From contig CAZFKU010000036.1 in assembly GCA_964518835.1 (NCBI GenBank), positions 1-15,488 on the forward strand: DNA of 15,488 nt, given 5' to 3'. Each line of letters begins with the position of its first letter. Position 1 is the first letter of the stretch. Under the pieces are notes generated by a model. The model had not been told where the DNA came from. It ran no database searches and saw only the letters and a program-made list of their open reading frames with translations. This document shows, in pieces, positions 1 to 8,599 of this stretch. The stretch is from AB-629-J13 sp964518835 (GTDB lineage: Bacteria; Fidelibacterota; Marinisomatia; Marinisomatales; AB-629-J13). The translations under genes were made by a program, and so were the position numbers.

Positions 1-155
1 AATCCAAATGCCATTCCTGAATTTTTTATAAATGTAAAATGGAAAAAATTTTCTATAACCGGAACGGAATCAAAAAGATTGAGTGAATTTTTGATGAGCG
101 ATTTTGAAATCTGGTCACAACAGACGATGACAGCACTCACCGCCAATATTTTCAT
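1..155 (-). CDS. lspA: Signal peptidase II (lipoprotein signal peptidase), N-terminal part, cut by window edge
   Basis: Only the first 51 codons lie in the window; the gene continues beyond position 1. LspA is an inner-membrane aspartic protease that removes the signal peptide of prolipoproteins after lipidation. The translation shows a short hydrophobic first segment, then CCDQISKSL at residues 12-20, which matches the conserved D-Q-x-(S/T)-K of the family, then FFHFTFIKNSGMAFG at 37-51, which matches the family F-x-x-x-x-x-x-N-x-G-(A/M)-A-F-G motif. The ATG overlaps the stop of the upstream zinc-finger gene by 4 bp (ATGA), and an in-frame stop lies 15 bases upstream, so this start is well bounded. 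No ribosome binding site is visible, which suggests translational coupling. The order ileS - zinc finger - lspA supports the call. Only 13 residues precede the conserved Asp, a rather short first membrane segment. Confidence 0.9.
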   Translation of the reverse strand, partial: MKILAVSAVIVCCDQISKSLIKNSLNLFDSVPVIENFFHFTFIKNSGMAFG

Positions 156-547
156 TTTATGTTCAGTTTATCTTTAGTTTTGCAATCCACACATTTGGTT
201 GCATTGGGAACTTCAATCATCCTTTCTTCCGGAATTAATTCTCCGCATAATACACACACTCCAAAATGTCCTGAATCAATCCTCTCCAGTGCATTTTCAA
301 GATTTTTAATGTAGTTATTTTCCCTTGCAATAAATAAAAAGTTTTTTTCCAACTGATGTGAATCTGATCCTGCATCTGCCATGTGGACGCTGTAAATTGA
401 ATCCGGTGACATGGATTTTGTTGGTTTTTGATTCACCACTCCTTTCTTCATATCATCTACTTCATGATTTACATCATCAAGCCGGGTTAAGATTTGTTTT
501 TTAAACGAGTTTAATTTTGCTTTTGAATATTGCTTCTTTTTTGCCAT
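152..547 (-). CDS. TraR/DksA-type C4 zinc-finger protein
   Basis: This 131-residue protein has a lysine-rich helical N-terminal half and a C-terminal C4 zinc finger, CVLC at residues 98-101 and CVDC at 119-122. The sequence before the finger (LERIDSGHFGVC) is the classic DksA/TraR pattern in which a helix leads into the zinc knuckle. DksA-family proteins enter the RNA polymerase secondary channel and modulate initiation, often together with ppGpp. The acidic MADAGSDS stretch at 56-63 sits where the coiled-coil tip acidic residues would be, but the spacing is not the E. coli DxxDxA. An AGG-type ribosome binding site at 553-555 overlaps the ileS stop, so translation is probably coupled to ileS. 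I cannot tell whether it acts as a global DksA or as a paralogue with a local role. Confidence 0.9.
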   Translation of the reverse strand: MAKKKQYSKAKLNSFKKQILTRLDDVNHEVDDMKKGVVNQKPTKSMSPDSIYSVHMADAGSDSHQLEKNFLFIARENNYIKNLENALERIDSGHFGVCVLCGELIPEERMIEVPNATKCVDCKTKDKLNIK

Positions 548-554
548 TTTTTCC

Positions 555-3500
555 TCAATTCTTTGTTACTCTGCTTAAAGCGATAGGTACTTTTTCATCT
601 TCAATTTTTAAATGAGAATTAAATTCTTCATTCTCTGAATATTTCATCATTGAAACTGTCAGTGTTTCTGCGCAAAAATATGTCTTGAAGTTCTCAATTG
701 CTGGTGACACCTCCGGTGACCAATCCGTGAAAACATGAATACGGTCTTCAACAGCAAATCCTGCATCTTTCCTTAGAATTTGCACTTGACGAATCACATC
801 CCGGACAGTCCCTTCCTGAATCAATGATTCGTCCAATTTTGTTGACAAACCAACGGAAATCCCACTGTCCGATGTAGAAGAATAACCCTCAGCTGATAGA
901 GAATCTATCAAGAAATCTTCTTCTGTTAATGTGATTTGTTCACCGTTCACGTTGATACTTAATTCCTTTTTGGTCTTCAGTTCATTTAATATATGAACCG
1001 GGTTTTTAGAGGCGATAAATTTACGAATTTCAGGTAATCGGTTTCCTAATTTTTGACCAATTATTTTTAAATTTGGTTTTACATCCCACCCAATTATTTC
1101 TTTGTCGGATTCTGCCTGACGAATAGTTTTAACATTTAATTCTTCCAGTATCACATTTTGGTTTTCTAATATGAATGTTCCGTTTTCCTTTTTGGGAATG
1201 TGAAACACCAATGATGCTAAAGGCTGACGAATTTTTAGATTGGCTTTGTTCCGGGCATTCCTGCCCAACTCCACTACTTTTTTTAGTACATCCATTTTTT
1301 CCATCAAGTCATGATCTATGAGAGCGGGGTCTGATTTTGGATAATCGCATAAGTGAACACTTTCCAGATCAGAAGAACCAGAATGATGTATTAGATTTTG
1401 ATAAATTTCATCGGTGACAAATGGAAGAATAGGAGCACAGATTTTTATGAGATTTCCCAACACCTCATAAAGGGTTTGATAGGCTATCTGTTTATCCAGA
1501 TCATCTTCGGTTTTCCAAAACCTCCTGCGGTTCCGGCGAACGTACCAGTTGGATAATTCTTCCAAAAAACGTTCAATTTTCCGCAATCCTTTATCCAACT
1601 TAAACGAATTCAAATGGGAATCCATTTCTTCAATCAATACGTTTACCTTGGATAAAATCCACTTGTCCAAAAGTGTTAAATTATCCTGTTTAAGGGTTAT
1701 TCTTCCCGGTTCAAATCCGTCCACAGCGGCATAGGTTGCAAAAAAGGAATAGACATTCCACAAGGTAATCAATTTCCGTCGGACATCCTTTGCGGGACCG
1801 TACCCAAATAAAAGATGATGTTCCACATTCTGTGATGCATACATCCAGCGCATCACATCCACTCCCATTTTTTCCGCTGCATCATCAAACCAGATGGCAT
1901 TGCCCCATGATTTGTGCATATCTCTACCGGTTTCATCTTTTACCAAGGCATGACCTAATAAAGTTTTAAATGGTGCTTTCCCTTCCAATGCAGTTGACAT
2001 AGCCAATAAAGAATAAAACCAATTCCTGAACTGACCGGGAAAACATTCCGTCACAAAATCACCGGGGAACCAATCCTTCCAGTATTCCCGATCGGAATTA
2101 TATTTCAGCGTTGAGAATGGGACGATACCTGCATCTAGCCATGGATTCCCTACATCAATAATTCTAGTTCCGATCAATCCCGATTCCGGATGACGAATTT
2201 TCACTTTATCAATCCAGGGACGATGAGGGGAATTGCCTTCAAATTCTTCCCATCCCTCCACAGCCAGTTCCTTCAATTCTTCCTTCGATCCTACCACAAA
2301 AAAGGAACCGTCCTCAAATATCCAGATTGGAAGCGCTAAACCCCAAAATCGTTTCTTAGATATCATCCAGTCGCCCATATTATCCAGCCATTCGTGTTCT
2401 CTTTCCTTTCCCCAGTTTGGCAACCATTCTATTTCATTCACAACCTTTTTAATTTCATCTCTCCAGTCCATATTGATATACCATTCATCCACTAAACGAA
2501 ATACCAACTCGTCACCGGAACGCCAGCAATGGGGATAAACATGAGGATAATCTTCCGAATGAAAGAGAAATCCGTTTTCCTTCAGATTTTCAATGATCGC
2601 CGAAACCGTTTCCGGGTCTGTGGCGGTTTTTCCTGTCAGCCATCCGAATTCTTCCTTGAATTTAGATTCCTGATCAAGAGGCGCAATATTTACCAATCCG
2701 GTTTTTTCACCGATTCGGTGATCAATATCTCCGCATCCCGGCGCCATGTGGACGATCCCCGTCCCTTCACCGGAAACCACTATGTCATTGCCTATACTGT
2801 CTTTCCCCGGATCAATTACTTGATGCTGGGATACAGCTGATTCCTTTCTCGCTTCCAATACTTTATTAGTGATGGGATATCCTCCCGGTATGGATTGGGC
2901 TGGAAGATCATCAAAAGGACCTTTATATTTCCAGCCCACTATTTCTGAACCTTTAATAGTTCCCAACTTTTCAAATCCACCCCTTTCTTTAAATAACTGG
3001 GCGATGGTTTTTAGTTTTGGTACACCGTCTATCCACTGTGATTTTTCCTTGAATTGTTTTTCCAATCGTTGAAATTCTAAATTTTCTTCTGCAAAATAAT
3101 AAATTGAACCATCCGCAGATTTTATTTTCACATAATCCAAATTTCCATTTATTCCTGCAACAACGTTTGACGTAAGAGTCCATGGAGTAGTTGTCCAGAC
3201 CAATAAATATTCGTTTTCCCTGTCAATAAGAGGAAAGCGGACAAAAACGGATTTATGTGCTACAAGTTTTCTACCCTCTATAATTTCCATCTGAGAATAA
3301 GATGTTCCTGACCGCCCAGACCAGGGTACCACATCGGTTCCTTTATATACTTTCCCTCTTTCAAACAGTTTTTTCAGGAAAGCCCAAATGGTATAATTAT
3401 TTTCATCTGACATGGTAAAATATGAGTTATCCCAGTCCATCCAGTACCCCAACCGTTTGGATTGCTCTGCCTGTATTTTTGAATATTTATGAACTCGATC

Positions 3501-3866
3501 TTTACACATCCGGACGAATTTCTCAATCCCGAATTCTTCTACTTCTCTTTTTGTGGAAAACCCCAATTCCTTTTCTACCTCAATCTCCACCCATAAACCC
3601 TGGCAGTCAAATCCATTTTGATAACGAAGTTCATGCCCTTTCATTGCTTTGTAGCGCTGATAAATATCTTTCAGGGTTCTTCCCCAGGCATGGTGGACTC
3701 CCATGGGATTGTTTGCAGTAATCGGACCGTCAATAAAACTCCATTTCGGCTTACCCTTATTCATCTGAACACGTTTTTGGAAAATTTGACTGGATTCCCA
3801 GAAATTGAGAATTTTATGTTCCAACTTGATGAAATCTACTTTGGCGTCAACTTTTTTTATGGGCAT
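555..3866 (-). CDS. ileS: Isoleucyl-tRNA synthetase, long form with divergent signature motifs
   Basis: Class I synthetase of 1103 residues that charges tRNA-Ile in the cytoplasm. The Rossmann core starts near residue 40 (SFIDGPITANNPMG). The HIGH motif reads HHAWG at 58-62. The CP1 editing domain has WTTTPWTL at 224-231 and GTGIVHMAPGCGDID at 368-382, so proofreading against valine looks intact. KRFWGLALPIW follows at 505-515, and the KMSKS equivalent reads DMHKS at 649-653, followed by WGN. An anticodon-binding helical domain occupies roughly 740-950, with a variable tail after it. Length and the editing segment fit IleS rather than ValRS or LeuRS, and linkage to lspA agrees. The start ATG at 3864-3866 has no clear Shine-Dalgarno. 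A 294-bp gap separates it from htrA, so it probably has its own promoter. Confidence 0.96.
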   Translation of the reverse strand: MPIKKVDAKVDFIKLEHKILNFWESSQIFQKRVQMNKGKPKWSFIDGPITANNPMGVHHAWGRTLKDIYQRYKAMKGHELRYQNGFDCQGLWVEIEVEKELGFSTKREVEEFGIEKFVRMCKDRVHKYSKIQAEQSKRLGYWMDWDNSYFTMSDENNYTIWAFLKKLFERGKVYKGTDVVPWSGRSGTSYSQMEIIEGRKLVAHKSVFVRFPLIDRENEYLLVWTTTPWTLTSNVVAGINGNLDYVKIKSADGSIYYFAEENLEFQRLEKQFKEKSQWIDGVPKLKTIAQLFKERGGFEKLGTIKGSEIVGWKYKGPFDDLPAQSIPGGYPITNKVLEARKESAVSQHQVIDPGKDSIGNDIVVSGEGTGIVHMAPGCGDIDHRIGEKTGLVNIAPLDQESKFKEEFGWLTGKTATDPETVSAIIENLKENGFLFHSEDYPHVYPHCWRSGDELVFRLVDEWYINMDWRDEIKKVVNEIEWLPNWGKEREHEWLDNMGDWMISKKRFWGLALPIWIFEDGSFFVVGSKEELKELAVEGWEEFEGNSPHRPWIDKVKIRHPESGLIGTRIIDVGNPWLDAGIVPFSTLKYNSDREYWKDWFPGDFVTECFPGQFRNWFYSLLAMSTALEGKAPFKTLLGHALVKDETGRDMHKSWGNAIWFDDAAEKMGVDVMRWMYASQNVEHHLLFGYGPAKDVRRKLITLWNVYSFFATYAAVDGFEPGRITLKQDNLTLLDKWILSKVNVLIEEMDSHLNSFKLDKGLRKIERFLEELSNWYVRRNRRRFWKTEDDLDKQIAYQTLYEVLGNLIKICAPILPFVTDEIYQNLIHHSGSSDLESVHLCDYPKSDPALIDHDLMEKMDVLKKVVELGRNARNKANLKIRQPLASLVFHIPKKENGTFILENQNVILEELNVKTIRQAESDKEIIGWDVKPNLKIIGQKLGNRLPEIRKFIASKNPVHILNELKTKKELSINVNGEQITLTEEDFLIDSLSAEGYSSTSDSGISVGLSTKLDESLIQEGTVRDVIRQVQILRKDAGFAVEDRIHVFTDWSPEVSPAIENFKTYFCAETLTVSMMKYSENEEFNSHLKIEDEKVPIALSRVTKN

Positions 3867-3965
3867 GGCTTGATGTAATTCAATCGAAAAAACGGCAGGA
3901 ATTTAATTTAATTCACCTCAGCGGGGATATGATTTATCTCGATTTTTGTTAAGTAAAACAAAATA

Positions 3966-3995
3966 CAAAGATGATATAAAATATCTATTTGTCAA
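3966..3995 (-). promoter_or_regulatory. Candidate promoter for ileS - zinc finger - lspA
   Basis: Reading the minus strand, TTGACA (3990-3995) is followed after TTG by a 19-base AT-rich spacer and CATCTTTG (3966-3973). This differs by one base from the Bacteroidetes-type consensus TTG-N19-TAnnTTTG. It is not a good sigma-70 promoter because no clear TATAAT lies 16-18 bases from TTGACA. It would give a leader of roughly 95 bases before the ileS ATG. Assignment rests on position and motif only, and the host's promoter consensus is unknown. Confidence 0.4.
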
Positions 3996-4046
3996 TCATT
4001 GAATGTAAGGAATCCAGTAAACAAACTTGGTTGAAATCTAATTATT

Positions 4047-4080
4047 GAATTCTGGATACCTGCTATCGAAGGTATGACAG
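4047..4080. repeat. Degenerate intergenic palindromic repeat element
   Basis: On the minus strand the core reads GTCATACCTTCGATAGCAGG followed by TATCCAG and AATTC. TACCT and AGGTA (outer arms at 4056-4060 and 4071-4075, with one extra inner pair) enclose a GATA-tipped loop. The layout resembles the common dispersed palindrome of many bacteria, GTCATTCC-hairpin-GGAATCCAG, with several decayed positions. It lies in the gap between htrA and ileS. Only one copy is visible in the window. Confidence 0.4.
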
Positions 4081-4129
4081 AAATAATTTTATCACAGTTC
4101 CAAAATATCCACCAGTCAGCAGACAATTA

Positions 4130-4149
4130 AATTGGACTATTATCCAATT
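4130..4149 (-). terminator. Weak AT-rich hairpin after htrA
   Basis: AATTGGA and TCCAATT form a perfect 7-bp stem around a 6-base loop, starting about 11 bases after the htrA stop codon. On the minus strand only a short T-rich stretch (TTTAATT) follows. It fits the end of the long minus-strand operon, but its GC content and T-tract are poor for an intrinsic terminator. Confidence 0.35.
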
Positions 4150-4160
4150 AGACGGAAAAT

Positions 4161-5555
4161 CTATTCCCTCAAATCGAGGGCATAAAACCGTGAGATATCT
4201 TCCCTTTTAATAAGCAATAAAACAGCTCCATCCTCCTTGGATTCGTCCACCAGTTTTTTGAAATCCTTTTTTGATTCCACTTTTTCAGAACCGACTCTTT
4301 GAATCAGATCTCCTTCCCTCACACCCATATCAAACGCCTCACTTTCGGGATCCACTTTGGTGACAACTACACCATCTTCATTTTTACCAAATCCGTATTT
4401 GTCCGCCAATGTGGATGAAACATTTTGCACCGAAAACCCAAATGAATTATACGGATTTGACGAACTTCCGGCGAAAATTTGAGATTCAGTATTCAATTCC
4501 TCCAAGGTGACATGAATAATTTTTTCTTTTCCTTCCCGCATTACTTTTACCCGGCTTTTTGTCCCCGGTTTTGTAGAAGAAACTACATTTTTCAAGTGCG
4601 ATGGATCCCTTATCTCTTTTTCATCAAATCTTATGATTACATCCCCCGAAAGGATTCCTGCTTTCTGGGCAGGACTTTCTTCCACAATACTGCTCACCAG
4701 AGCACCGTCTCTTTTTTGCAGATCGAGTTCTTTGGCAATTTTATCATCCACTTCCTGGATATACACTCCCAGCCAGGAGCGAACGACGTATCCTTTCGTA
4801 ATCAAATCATCCATGACTCGTTTCGCCATGTTGGATGGGATGGCAAAACCTACACCACGGTTTGACCTCTCAAATCCTCCAGTTGCGATTGCAGTATTTA
4901 TTCCGATGAGGTCACCGGTTAAATTCAACAGTGCGCCACCGCTGTTACCGGGATTGATGGCTGCATCGGTTTGAATGAAATTTTCATAATGATCGTTGGA
5001 TATCACATTGCTACGGCCCAAAGCGCTCACAATTCCTGCTGTTACCGTATGGCTGAGATTTGCGGAAAAGGGACTTCCTACGGCTAACACCCATTCCCCC
5101 ACTCGAATTTTATCTGAATCACCCAATTGCAGTTCTGAAAGGTCATCAGCTTCTATTTGAAGCACTGCCAGATCGGACTTGGGATCCTTGCCAATGATCT
5201 CAGCCGAAAATACCCGTTTATCCATGAGTTTCACTTCTACCTCATCCGCTCCATCAATGACATGATTATTGGTAAGGATATAACCGTTATTGTCATCCAC
5301 GATCACTCCGGAACCCAGGGCATGACCTTTATACTGCCGTTTCGGTTTATTCTTGGGGAAAAAATATTCTTCAAACGGTGTCCATTCATGGAAGGATTTT
5401 GCCTCATAAACTTTTTCTGTCATGATGGTCACCACAGACGGATTTGCTTCTTCCGCTACATCAGCAAATGCTTTGCTGAATTGTCTTACTGCAGAATTTT
5501 GGGCGAAGGAGATCGCAGTGGTCAAAATTAAAATAAATAATAGTTTTTTACGCAT
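4161..5555 (-). CDS. htrA: DegP/HtrA-family periplasmic serine endoprotease with two PDZ domains
   Basis: 464 residues with a Sec signal peptide at 1-18 (hydrophobic stretch ending in AISFAQ). The trypsin-like domain carries the catalytic triad His98 (LTNNHVI), Asp128 (KSDLAVL) and Ser205 (NPGNSGGALL). PDZ1 covers about 262-350 and PDZ2 about 372-455. HtrA proteases degrade misfolded envelope proteins and can act as chaperones. The loop between the signal peptide and the protease core (about 50-80) is short, closer to DegQ than to E. coli DegP. A ribosome binding site, AGGAA at 5561-5565, lies 5 bases before ATG. It is the last gene of the envelope cluster, 59 bp after the M1 peptidase, and pairs naturally with the neighbouring folding and thiol-redox genes. 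Confidence 0.95.
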   Translation of the reverse strand: MRKKLLFILILTTAISFAQNSAVRQFSKAFADVAEEANPSVVTIMTEKVYEAKSFHEWTPFEEYFFPKNKPKRQYKGHALGSGVIVDDNNGYILTNNHVIDGADEVEVKLMDKRVFSAEIIGKDPKSDLAVLQIEADDLSELQLGDSDKIRVGEWVLAVGSPFSANLSHTVTAGIVSALGRSNVISNDHYENFIQTDAAINPGNSGGALLNLTGDLIGINTAIATGGFERSNRGVGFAIPSNMAKRVMDDLITKGYVVRSWLGVYIQEVDDKIAKELDLQKRDGALVSSIVEESPAQKAGILSGDVIIRFDEKEIRDPSHLKNVVSSTKPGTKSRVKVMREGKEKIIHVTLEELNTESQIFAGSSSNPYNSFGFSVQNVSSTLADKYGFGKNEDGVVVTKVDPESEAFDMGVREGDLIQRVGSEKVESKKDFKKLVDESKEDGAVLLLIKREDISRFYALDLRE

Positions 5556-5614
5556 GATAATTCCTATTCAAATTTCCTTTTGAATGCTGAAATCCACAAA
5601 AAGTTTCAGTTAGA

Positions 5615-8557
5615 TTATGTTGAACGCTGAAAACTAAAAATAAATTTTTCAAAATCAGTTGAAGAAGTTTTCCCCTCTTTTATCCAAAAAGGGAAATCCA
5701 CTCTAACATACCAATTTGTCCCCAAAAAATCTCTACTGACTCTGAATCCAATTCCTGCATCTATCAACATTTCTTCATCAAATCCTTTATCTCCCGGAAT
5801 ATATTTTGAACCGTTCACCAACCCAACGTCTGTAAAAATAGCTAACTCAAACTTAGTATCGAACCATTTTTTTGAAACAAATCCTTCTAAAGATGTGGCA
5901 ACTAATTCTTCGACTCCTGAAAAATCATTTCCATAAAATCCTCTCAAATTACCATCACCCGGCAAATGATATTGACCTCTTGCATTTGTATTCCCATAAA
6001 AACTGGATTCATCCCGTAAATAGGATTTTTGATAGGTGTCTCCTGAACCTGCTCCATTGATTGTAAATAACTCTTGGACTGGAACGGAAAACTCTCCACT
6101 CCAAATTTTTCCTAAAACAGCTCTACCTCGAAACCCAAATTTTCCAATCGGTACATCCACTTTAGTTAAGTGAACCAATCGACTGAAACTCCAGTTGGAC
6201 CAACCTGAAGGAGCAATATCAAGTGTAAATTGCATGTTTAACGGTCCTCCCCTGACTGATGCGGTTGAAGTAAAAAGTGCCATTCGTCCAATTTCAAATA
6301 AATCAGTTCGTGTTGTATCCTTTGCATTCACAACAGTATAACCTGAGGAAATTGAATTCAAATTGATGAGAGGATTTGTTCTGGACAATGATTTTTCAAT
6401 TTGGAACCCATAACTACTTACTCCACCTAAATCATATGCATGAAATCGAACTTTTGGTGCATTTAATACCAAGGGATTTTTTCTCCATCCTGACACTGAC
6501 CAGAATATTTTACTGCTTTCTATTCCTATTGACAAAAGTCCGTCCAAATTTTCCCATGGACTGTATTTTCTATTAAAAGAAATTCCGGGAATTGCTCCAT
6601 CCAATGCATGGTAATTAACTGTAGGATTCCATTGTAAAACGTATTTTTCCCGAGGGTTATAATTCATTCCCGGTCTGGTTAACATAATTTCCTGCGGGAC
6701 TCTGCCTGTATAATTATTTCGAAAATCAAGATCCATTGTCTGAAAATCTGGATCAAGTACCGCACTGACCGGTTCCGATGGAACAGAGTATCTCAGCGTA
6801 TCTTCGGACCGCCATTTATGGTTGGTCCACCAAATTCGGTGAGTTTTTCCGTTATTCATAGTTGTTTCAATCAACTGTGGCATGTCACGATTTCCATGGC
6901 GTCTTAGGTTAAGAGAAACGTCCCATGTACCATCATTATTCCTTTCTTTTTCCCAACCGTGAATCCCATAATCAAGGCTTCGTGTATCATGTAACCATGG
7001 ATGGAAAAACCAATCCATATTCTCACCTGTTACTTCATCCACAACTGTTCTAAATTTTTCTTCATCCGGATGTTTAAGTTTCCATCTATCATAATAGGTG
7101 CGCATCACCTTCAAAAAAATTGAATCACCTAAAACATGTTTTAACTCGACTAACATGAGTGCAGGTTTTGTATAAGCATTTTGTCTGTATGCACTTCCGT
7201 GTTTAAACATAAAGGAAGACCTGCTGATAGGTTCATCTTTTCCACTGGTCATAAATCCAATTGAATACCACTGGTAACGACCCAGACTGTTGGTAAATTT
7301 CCAATGATTTTTTTGAAATGAATCATATCTTTCAGAATTTTCAAGATCAAACCCATGGGAACCATACTTATCCCGCATATACCATCCAGTTTGAAAGGTT
7401 GTAAATCCTTCATCCAGCCAAGCTTCATCTACTTCATTATTGCCTAAAGTTCCATAAAACCAAATATGACCAATCTCATGAAGGATTAAACTTTCTGACT
7501 CACTGCCGTTCATCACCAGCATGGGATATTCCATTCCTCCACCTTTTAGTCTATCAGTGGTTGTAACTTGGGGATAAGGATAATCTCCAAAATGGTTTGT
7601 CAACCATTCCAATGCCCATTCAGATCTGTCCACCACTTTTTTCGTCCATTTTTCACCATTTTTTTGATTAAATAAAACATGGACATCAATTCCATTCCAT
7701 TCTCCCTTTTCATAAAGAAATTCCGGCGAGGCAATCCAGGCAAAATCGTGAACATTTTCTGCATGAAATGTTACATTTCTTCTCAGTGTTGAATCCGGAT
7801 TGTCCTCTCTTTTCTTAAATTCTTCCAGCCACTCCTTGAAATCTTTCGATGTATCCACTTGTACTGATTCCCAGCCGGGGTTGCCGTCTGAAACTGTTCC
7901 AGTTGCTCCGACAATGTAATTTAGGGGAAGATCAAGAGACACATCAAATGTACCGAACTCCCCGTAAAATTCCCCTTCAGCGTGAAAGGGAATATTATGC
8001 CATCCTTTATCATCATAGACGACCAATTTGGGATACCATTGAGCCGCATTGAATTGTTTTTTTACCCTGCCTGCTCTTTCAATTTGTTCACCCACATGAT
8101 GAGTCCAATCAATTTTAATAGTGAGAGAGTCATCCGGAAATAGAGGCGCAATCAAGTCAGAGGAAAGGATTGTATCATCAATTTTAAAATCCTCATTGAT
8201 CTGATTTTCATTCTGAAAAATTTCAAATGAATAAATCTCAATTTTACTAAAATATTTTTCCGGATTTTTTATAAACCTCGCAGCTCGTCCCAACCGTCCG
8301 AGACGTGCAGTAAATTCCCTGTATTTTACTGATCCAGCCTGAAAAGCATTTGGATATAAATGGAGATGGATTTGATAAAGCGTATCAGGAGATTGATTGA
8401 TATACTTGATTGTTGACATTCCTTCATAGGTACTGGAATCTGTGTCCACAAAAATATCCATGTCATAATGAACGAACTGCTGCCAGTATTCATCACCCAA
8501 AACCGGGGAAATAACACTGAAACTAAATGCGATAAAGCATACGAAACGATTGATCAT
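5615..8557 (-). CDS. Secreted M1-family zinc metallopeptidase with predicted C-terminal outer-membrane barrel
   Basis: 980 residues with an N-terminal signal peptide (1-21). The catalytic part carries HEIGH at 360-364 and Glu383 in LDEGF, exactly the HExxH-18-E zinc site of M1 (gluzincin) aminopeptidases. GGGMEYPM at 339-346 stands where most members have GxMEN, and Tyr462 (NAYTKPALML) fits the transition-state Tyr. The usual ARM-repeat tail is absent. From about 640 to 980 the protein shows alternating beta-strands rich in aromatics. LPGDGNLRGFYG at 865-876, AIFTDVGLV at 906-914 and DAGIGFRVS followed by a near-terminal VRVDFPFWI resemble the D15/Omp85 surface-antigen barrel. I infer a peptidase tethered in the outer membrane; which side the enzyme faces is unknown. 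No Shine-Dalgarno precedes the ATG. Confidence 0.87.
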   Translation of the reverse strand: MINRFVCFIAFSFSVISPVLGDEYWQQFVHYDMDIFVDTDSSTYEGMSTIKYINQSPDTLYQIHLHLYPNAFQAGSVKYREFTARLGRLGRAARFIKNPEKYFSKIEIYSFEIFQNENQINEDFKIDDTILSSDLIAPLFPDDSLTIKIDWTHHVGEQIERAGRVKKQFNAAQWYPKLVVYDDKGWHNIPFHAEGEFYGEFGTFDVSLDLPLNYIVGATGTVSDGNPGWESVQVDTSKDFKEWLEEFKKREDNPDSTLRRNVTFHAENVHDFAWIASPEFLYEKGEWNGIDVHVLFNQKNGEKWTKKVVDRSEWALEWLTNHFGDYPYPQVTTTDRLKGGGMEYPMLVMNGSESESLILHEIGHIWFYGTLGNNEVDEAWLDEGFTTFQTGWYMRDKYGSHGFDLENSERYDSFQKNHWKFTNSLGRYQWYSIGFMTSGKDEPISRSSFMFKHGSAYRQNAYTKPALMLVELKHVLGDSIFLKVMRTYYDRWKLKHPDEEKFRTVVDEVTGENMDWFFHPWLHDTRSLDYGIHGWEKERNNDGTWDVSLNLRRHGNRDMPQLIETTMNNGKTHRIWWTNHKWRSEDTLRYSVPSEPVSAVLDPDFQTMDLDFRNNYTGRVPQEIMLTRPGMNYNPREKYVLQWNPTVNYHALDGAIPGISFNRKYSPWENLDGLLSIGIESSKIFWSVSGWRKNPLVLNAPKVRFHAYDLGGVSSYGFQIEKSLSRTNPLINLNSISSGYTVVNAKDTTRTDLFEIGRMALFTSTASVRGGPLNMQFTLDIAPSGWSNWSFSRLVHLTKVDVPIGKFGFRGRAVLGKIWSGEFSVPVQELFTINGAGSGDTYQKSYLRDESSFYGNTNARGQYHLPGDGNLRGFYGNDFSGVEELVATSLEGFVSKKWFDTKFELAIFTDVGLVNGSKYIPGDKGFDEEMLIDAGIGFRVSRDFLGTNWYVRVDFPFWIKEGKTSSTDFEKFIFSFQRST

Positions 8558-8599
8558 AGGATTAGTTGGAGTGTGTTGATAAAATGATAATAGAAAAAA

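Noticed and set aside
2233..2840. Overlapping plus-strand ORFs of about 100 codons inside ileS
   Set aside because: They lie antisense to a well-supported synthetase, show no recognisable motif and have no start signals; they are frame shadows.
3867..3965. Possible T-box or amino-acid attenuator in the ileS leader
   Set aside because: I see no specifier loop, no T-box core sequence and no GC-rich terminator/antiterminator pair, so no riboswitch is claimed.
5569..5634. Near-repeat of TTTCAGCGTTCAA and TTTCAGCATTCAA around the M1 peptidase stop
   Set aside because: It is a single short pair with one mismatch in AT-rich sequence; no third copy or structure supports a repeat element.
5602..5635. 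AGTTTTCAG / CTGAAACT arms with T-run after the M1 peptidase gene
   Set aside because: One arm has a bulge, the loop is 17 bases and the 5' arm overlaps the coding end. HtrA follows closely, so a terminator is not convincing.
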